Below are positions 21,618-23,724 of a stretch of 23,724 bases of DNA, piece after piece; position 1 is the stretch's first letter, and every line of letters starts with the position of its first letter. The DNA comes from JAVBKP01 sp031553975 (GTDB lineage Bacteria; Bacillota; Clostridia; Peptostreptococcales; Anaerovoracaceae): positions 1 to 23,724 of the forward strand of contig JAVBKP010000030.1 of NCBI GenBank assembly GCA_031553975.1, written 5' to 3'. The translations under genes were made by a program, and so were the position numbers. The notes under the pieces were generated by a model. It saw nothing but the letters and a program-made list of their open reading frames with translations. It did no database searches and was not told the origin of the DNA.

Positions 21618-23012
21618 CTATCTTATTAACAGTGGCCAGCCTGATTGATACAAAGCAGGCTGTGTTTCGAACATATTGACCTGTGCTGTGGGTTCCATCA
21701 CTAGCAGCGCGGAACGTACCAAATCTGGCTCTGGGGCGGCACTGCCGTAGTATTTGCCACCTACTAGCATAAAGTACTTTGCCCGTTTTAACACCACGCC
21801 TATTTTCTTTAAATCGTCATAGGCAATGGGGGCTAATCGGCGTTGGCGCATGATTCTTAGAGCTGATATTGTGCCGATGCCTGGTATACGAAGCAATTCC
21901 TCATGAGAAACTTTGTTAATCTCCATGGGAAATTGATCCATATTGCGAAGGGCCCATGAAATCTTAGGATCAAAGTCCATATCCAGGTCAGGGTTATTAT
22001 CATCCAAAATTTCGTCCGCTGTGTAGTTGTAAAATCGCAGTAGCCAATCAGCTTGGTATAGACGATGTTCTCTACGGAGCGGTGGAGCTGTCATCACAGG
22101 TGGCAGTATGGGTGATTCTATTATTGGAATATATGCTGAAAAATAAACTCTTTTCATGCTGAATGTATTATATAGATTTTCTGATGTCTTAATAATCTGC
22201 CTATCAGATTCAGATGACGCACCTATGATCATTTGGGTGGTCTGGCCTGCTGGAGCGAACTTTTGGTCATAGCGATACATGGTTCGCTCCTCACGGATGA
22301 CGGGCATCTCAGCACCGTCATCCCCCTGGGCGGCATAGCTAGTATTCTTGGTGCCGCCTGGCAGGCCTTTTGAACCAAGGCTTTTGCTACCACTTCCTAT
22401 TCGAAGAGATTTTCGCTCTTCTATGGTATTGGTGATTTGGCGCATAGGACGAATAATTGATTTGATTTTTTTCTGAGGTGCCAGCATCTGAAGACTTTCC
22501 TCAGAGGGCATCTCTATGTTCACACTGAGACGGTCCGCCAACAATCCAATCTGATGAACCAGTTCAGGCGACACCCCAGGAATGATCTTTGCATGAATAT
22601 AACCAGAGAATCCATGCTTATATCTAATCAGTTCTAACGCTTTTTTTATCCGTTCCGCTGTATAATCAGGAGACACCTCCACAGCCGAGCTAAGAAATAG
22701 TCCTTCGATATAGTTCCGTCTATAAAACTCTACGGTAAGTTCCGCTAGCTCTTCTGGCTCAAAAGATGCCCGCCTTGTATCAGCAGTACGTCTGTTCAGA
22801 CAATACTCGCAATCGTAAACACAGTTATTCGTAAACAAGATTTTTAGCAACGATATGCATCTGCCATCAGCAGACCAAGAATGGCAAATGCCCATACCTG
22901 CTGTATTTCCAATCTTTCCTTCAGTCTTTCTGTCTGACCCGCTGCTAGAGCAAGACACATCGTATTTAGCAGCATCAGATAATATCTTAAGTTTTTCCAT
23001 TATTTTTTCCAT
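21618..23012 (-). CDS. Putative DNA modification/repair radical SAM protein (TIGR03916)
   Basis: The 464-residue protein carries the radical SAM cluster motif CxxxCxxC as Cys64, Cys68 and Cys71 (NNCVYDCEYCLNR). Upstream of it are the family segment AAKYDVSCSSSGS (15-25) and GICHSWSADGRCISLLKILF. A C-terminal helix-hairpin-helix (about 369-415, LLRIPGIGTISALRI, ILKKIG-like KKIGVVLKRAKYF) suggests DNA contact. The family uses S-adenosylmethionine-derived radicals and is annotated as a DNA repair or modification enzyme; its substrate is unknown. Residues about 203-248, between ERKS and KFAPAGQ, are a Gly/Ser-rich insertion that relatives lack as I recall them. ATG 23012 follows AAGGAG by 11 nt. 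The promoter contains two LexA boxes. It forms a pair with the TIGR03915 gene downstream. Confidence 0.92.
   Translation of the reverse strand: MEKIMEKLKILSDAAKYDVSCSSSGSDRKTEGKIGNTAGMGICHSWSADGRCISLLKILFTNNCVYDCEYCLNRRTADTRRASFEPEELAELTVEFYRRNYIEGLFLSSAVEVSPDYTAERIKKALELIRYKHGFSGYIHAKIIPGVSPELVHQIGLLADRLSVNIEMPSEESLQMLAPQKKIKSIIRPMRQITNTIEERKSLRIGSGSKSLGSKGLPGGTKNTSYAAQGDDGAEMPVIREERTMYRYDQKFAPAGQTTQMIIGASSESDRQIIKTSENLYNTFSMKRVYFSAYIPIIESPILPPVMTAPPLRREHRLYQADWLLRFYNYTADEILDDNNPDLDMDFDPKISWALRNMDQFPMEINKVSHEELLRIPGIGTISALRIMRQRRLAPIAYDDLKKIGVVLKRAKYFMLVGGKYYGSAAPEPDLVRSALLVMEPTAQVNMFETQPALYQSGWPLLIR
22295..22323. repeat. Inverted repeat in the radical SAM insertion
   Basis: GGATGACGG (22295-22303) and CCGTCATCC (22315-22323) are perfect 9-nt inverted repeats separated by 11 nt. 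They lie inside the coding insertion at about 22269-22406, which is visibly more GC-rich than the flanking gene. Confidence 0.6.
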
Positions 23013-23029
23013 ATGATTTTACGCTCCTT

Positions 23030-23041
23030 GAACATTTGTTC
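23030..23041. promoter_or_regulatory. LexA (SOS) box, downstream site
   Basis: GAACATTTGTTC fits the Firmicute LexA consensus GAAC-N4-GTTC. It lies between the -10 hexamer and the ribosome binding site of the radical SAM gene, over the expected transcription start. Confidence 0.85.
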
Positions 23042-23042
23042 T

Positions 23043-23071
23043 ATTATACATCATTGTGAACTAATGTTCAA
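23043..23071 (-). promoter_or_regulatory. Promoter of the radical SAM/TIGR03915 operon
   Basis: On the minus strand TTGAAC (-35, 23066-23071), a 17-nt spacer and TATAAT (-10, 23043-23048) form a good sigma-A promoter. The -35 overlaps one LexA box and the start site overlaps the other, so repressor binding should block it. Confidence 0.82.
23058..23069. promoter_or_regulatory. LexA (SOS) box, upstream site
   Basis: GAACTAATGTTC fits GAAC-N4-GTTC and overlaps the -35 hexamer of the radical SAM promoter. Its centre is 28 bp from that of the second box. Confidence 0.87.
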
Positions 23072-23088
23072 GATAAAATTACAAAAAT

Positions 23089-23144
23089 GGGGACGGTTCT
23101 AAATGAGTAGGCAACACGTTGCCTACTCATTTAGAACCGTCCCC
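23089..23144. repeat. Palindromic REP-like element, copy E
   Basis: This 56-nt palindrome is perfect except for the central A/C pair. Arms read GGGGACGGTTCTAAATGAGT followed by AGGCAAC. It differs from the 15176 copy by a paired change in the arms (GAAT/ATTC to GAGT/ACTC), which keeps the stem. It lies 3' of the ECF gene's terminator and upstream of the LexA-controlled promoter. Confidence 0.92.
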
Positions 23145-23159
23145 TATCTCATCAACAGC

Positions 23160-23188
23160 AAAAAAAACAGAAGCGCTTTCGCACTTCT
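23160..23188 (-). terminator. Intrinsic terminator of the ECF S-component gene
   Basis: On the minus strand AGAAGTGC and GCGCTTCT (23181-23188 and 23169-23176) form an 8-bp stem with one G-U pair and a GAAA loop, followed by G and eight T. It overlaps the stop codon by 2 nt. Confidence 0.92.
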
Positions 23189-23723
23189 ATTTATAAGTAA
23201 AATATTTTTTTGCTTCAGTCCTTAGCAATGCAGTGGATAATGTCAAGGCTATCACAGCGCCTACTGTGAATTGCAATACATTCATCGGTATGCTCGCTAG
23301 TGGCGAGTAGATGCTTCCATACATGATACACTCTACTCCATAATACCCTGCCACCATCCAAAGTCCAGCCCCAATCATGCCTATCAAATGTTGAAAAAAC
23401 AAAGCTGGCTTTTGCTTCTTCATCAGATTTTCAATGATAATTCCCATGATTATGGCCATGATACCTTTTACGATTAAAGTCCATGGCACCCACGCAGCAT
23501 ACCCAGCCAATAAATCTGTAAGTGCAGAGCCTACTCCTGCTGCCACCGCCCCGTATCTCCATCCTAGCAAAAGAACTGCCATGAATATCATACTATCGCC
23601 TATGTGTATATATCCACCTGTAGGTGTTGGTATTCTAATAATATATGTAGCAACCGTAATCAACGCCATCATTAACCCTGTCATTATTAACTTATTAATA
23701 CTATTATTTTTCATTTTTCCCAT
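23187..23723 (-). CDS. ECF transporter S component (substrate-binding membrane subunit)
   Basis: The visible 178-residue protein has about six hydrophobic helices: KLIMTGLMMALITVATYII, IHIGDSMIFMAVLLLGW, YGAVAAGVGSALTDLLAGY, WTLIVKGIMAIIMGIIIENLM, HLIGMIGAGLWMVAGYYGV and VLQFTVGAVIALTLSTALL. The GGYIHIGDSMIF and LLGWRYGAVAAGVGSALTDLLAGY segments are typical of small ECF S components, which capture a vitamin or precursor and work with the EcfT/EcfA energising module encoded elsewhere. The substrate cannot be told; relatives bind pyrimidine or thiamine precursors, among others. The start is uncertain because the window ends 1 nt beyond the first ATG. ATG 23714, three codons in, is an alternative, and an earlier start outside the window is possible. 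Any upstream riboswitch would also be outside. Confidence 0.85.
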   Translation of the reverse strand: MGKMKNNSINKLIMTGLMMALITVATYIIRIPTPTGGYIHIGDSMIFMAVLLLGWRYGAVAAGVGSALTDLLAGYAAWVPWTLIVKGIMAIIMGIIIENLMKKQKPALFFQHLIGMIGAGLWMVAGYYGVECIMYGSIYSPLASIPMNVLQFTVGAVIALTLSTALLRTEAKKYFTYK

Positions 23724-23724
23724 T

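Noticed and set aside
10491..23144. CRISPR array from the repeated palindromes
   Set aside because: Copies are kilobases apart with no regular spacers and no cas genes. They behave like REP/MITE elements.

Overview
The window reads as chromosomal DNA of an anaerobic, endospore-forming Firmicute, most likely a member of the Clostridia. The evidence is low G+C content, AGGAGG-type ribosome binding sites, LexA boxes of the Bacillus/Clostridium GAAC-N4-GTTC type, a SpoIIR/SleB/YpeB sporulation-germination cluster, a SPOCS (DUF3794)-LysM protein, and an SLH-domain surface protein. I cannot name the genus. All 19 protein genes lie on the minus strand, so transcription runs from high to low coordinates. 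No tRNA, rRNA or CRISPR array was seen.

Layout in transcription order. (1) 23.7-23.2 kb: an ECF transporter S component with an intrinsic terminator. (2) 23.1-20.8 kb: a radical SAM DNA repair/modification protein and its usual TIGR03915 partner, behind a promoter carrying two LexA boxes, so an SOS operon. (3) 20.7-15.2 kb: a CPA1 cation/proton antiporter, SurE, an isochorismatase-fold hydrolase, a DUF2156 protein and a SPOCS-LysM protein. (4) 15.1-13.45 kb: ispE and a FadR-type GntR regulator with their own promoter. (5) 13.4-10.55 kb: spoIIR, sleB and ypeB, the first two overlapping by 4 nt, behind an overlapping terminator and sigma-F-like promoter. (6) 10.4-3.6 kb: phosphoglucomutase, Hsp33 (hslO), DUF1934, a CtpA-type protease, DUF1846 and an ISAs1 transposase-derived ORF, closely spaced and probably one operon. 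(7) 3.5-0.83 kb: an SLH surface protein with two tandem sigma-A-like promoters, a leader stem and a strong terminator. (8) 0.75-0 kb: the N-terminal part of a CapD/PglF-like nucleotide-sugar enzyme that runs off the window.

The most striking non-genic signal is a dispersed repeat family with the arm GGGGACGGTTCTAAATGAAT. Three copies are complete palindromes of about 54-56 nt, each sitting just 3' of a gene. Two of these differ by paired changes that keep the stem. Two further half-copies are embedded in frame in the coding sequences of ispE and spoIIR. This resembles REP/MITE-type elements that have partly been absorbed into genes. Other points worth follow-up are the nested terminator/promoter/ribosome binding site before spoIIR, the twin LexA boxes, the catalytically dead but translatable ISAs1-derived ORF, and a GC-rich palindromic in-frame insertion in the radical SAM gene.
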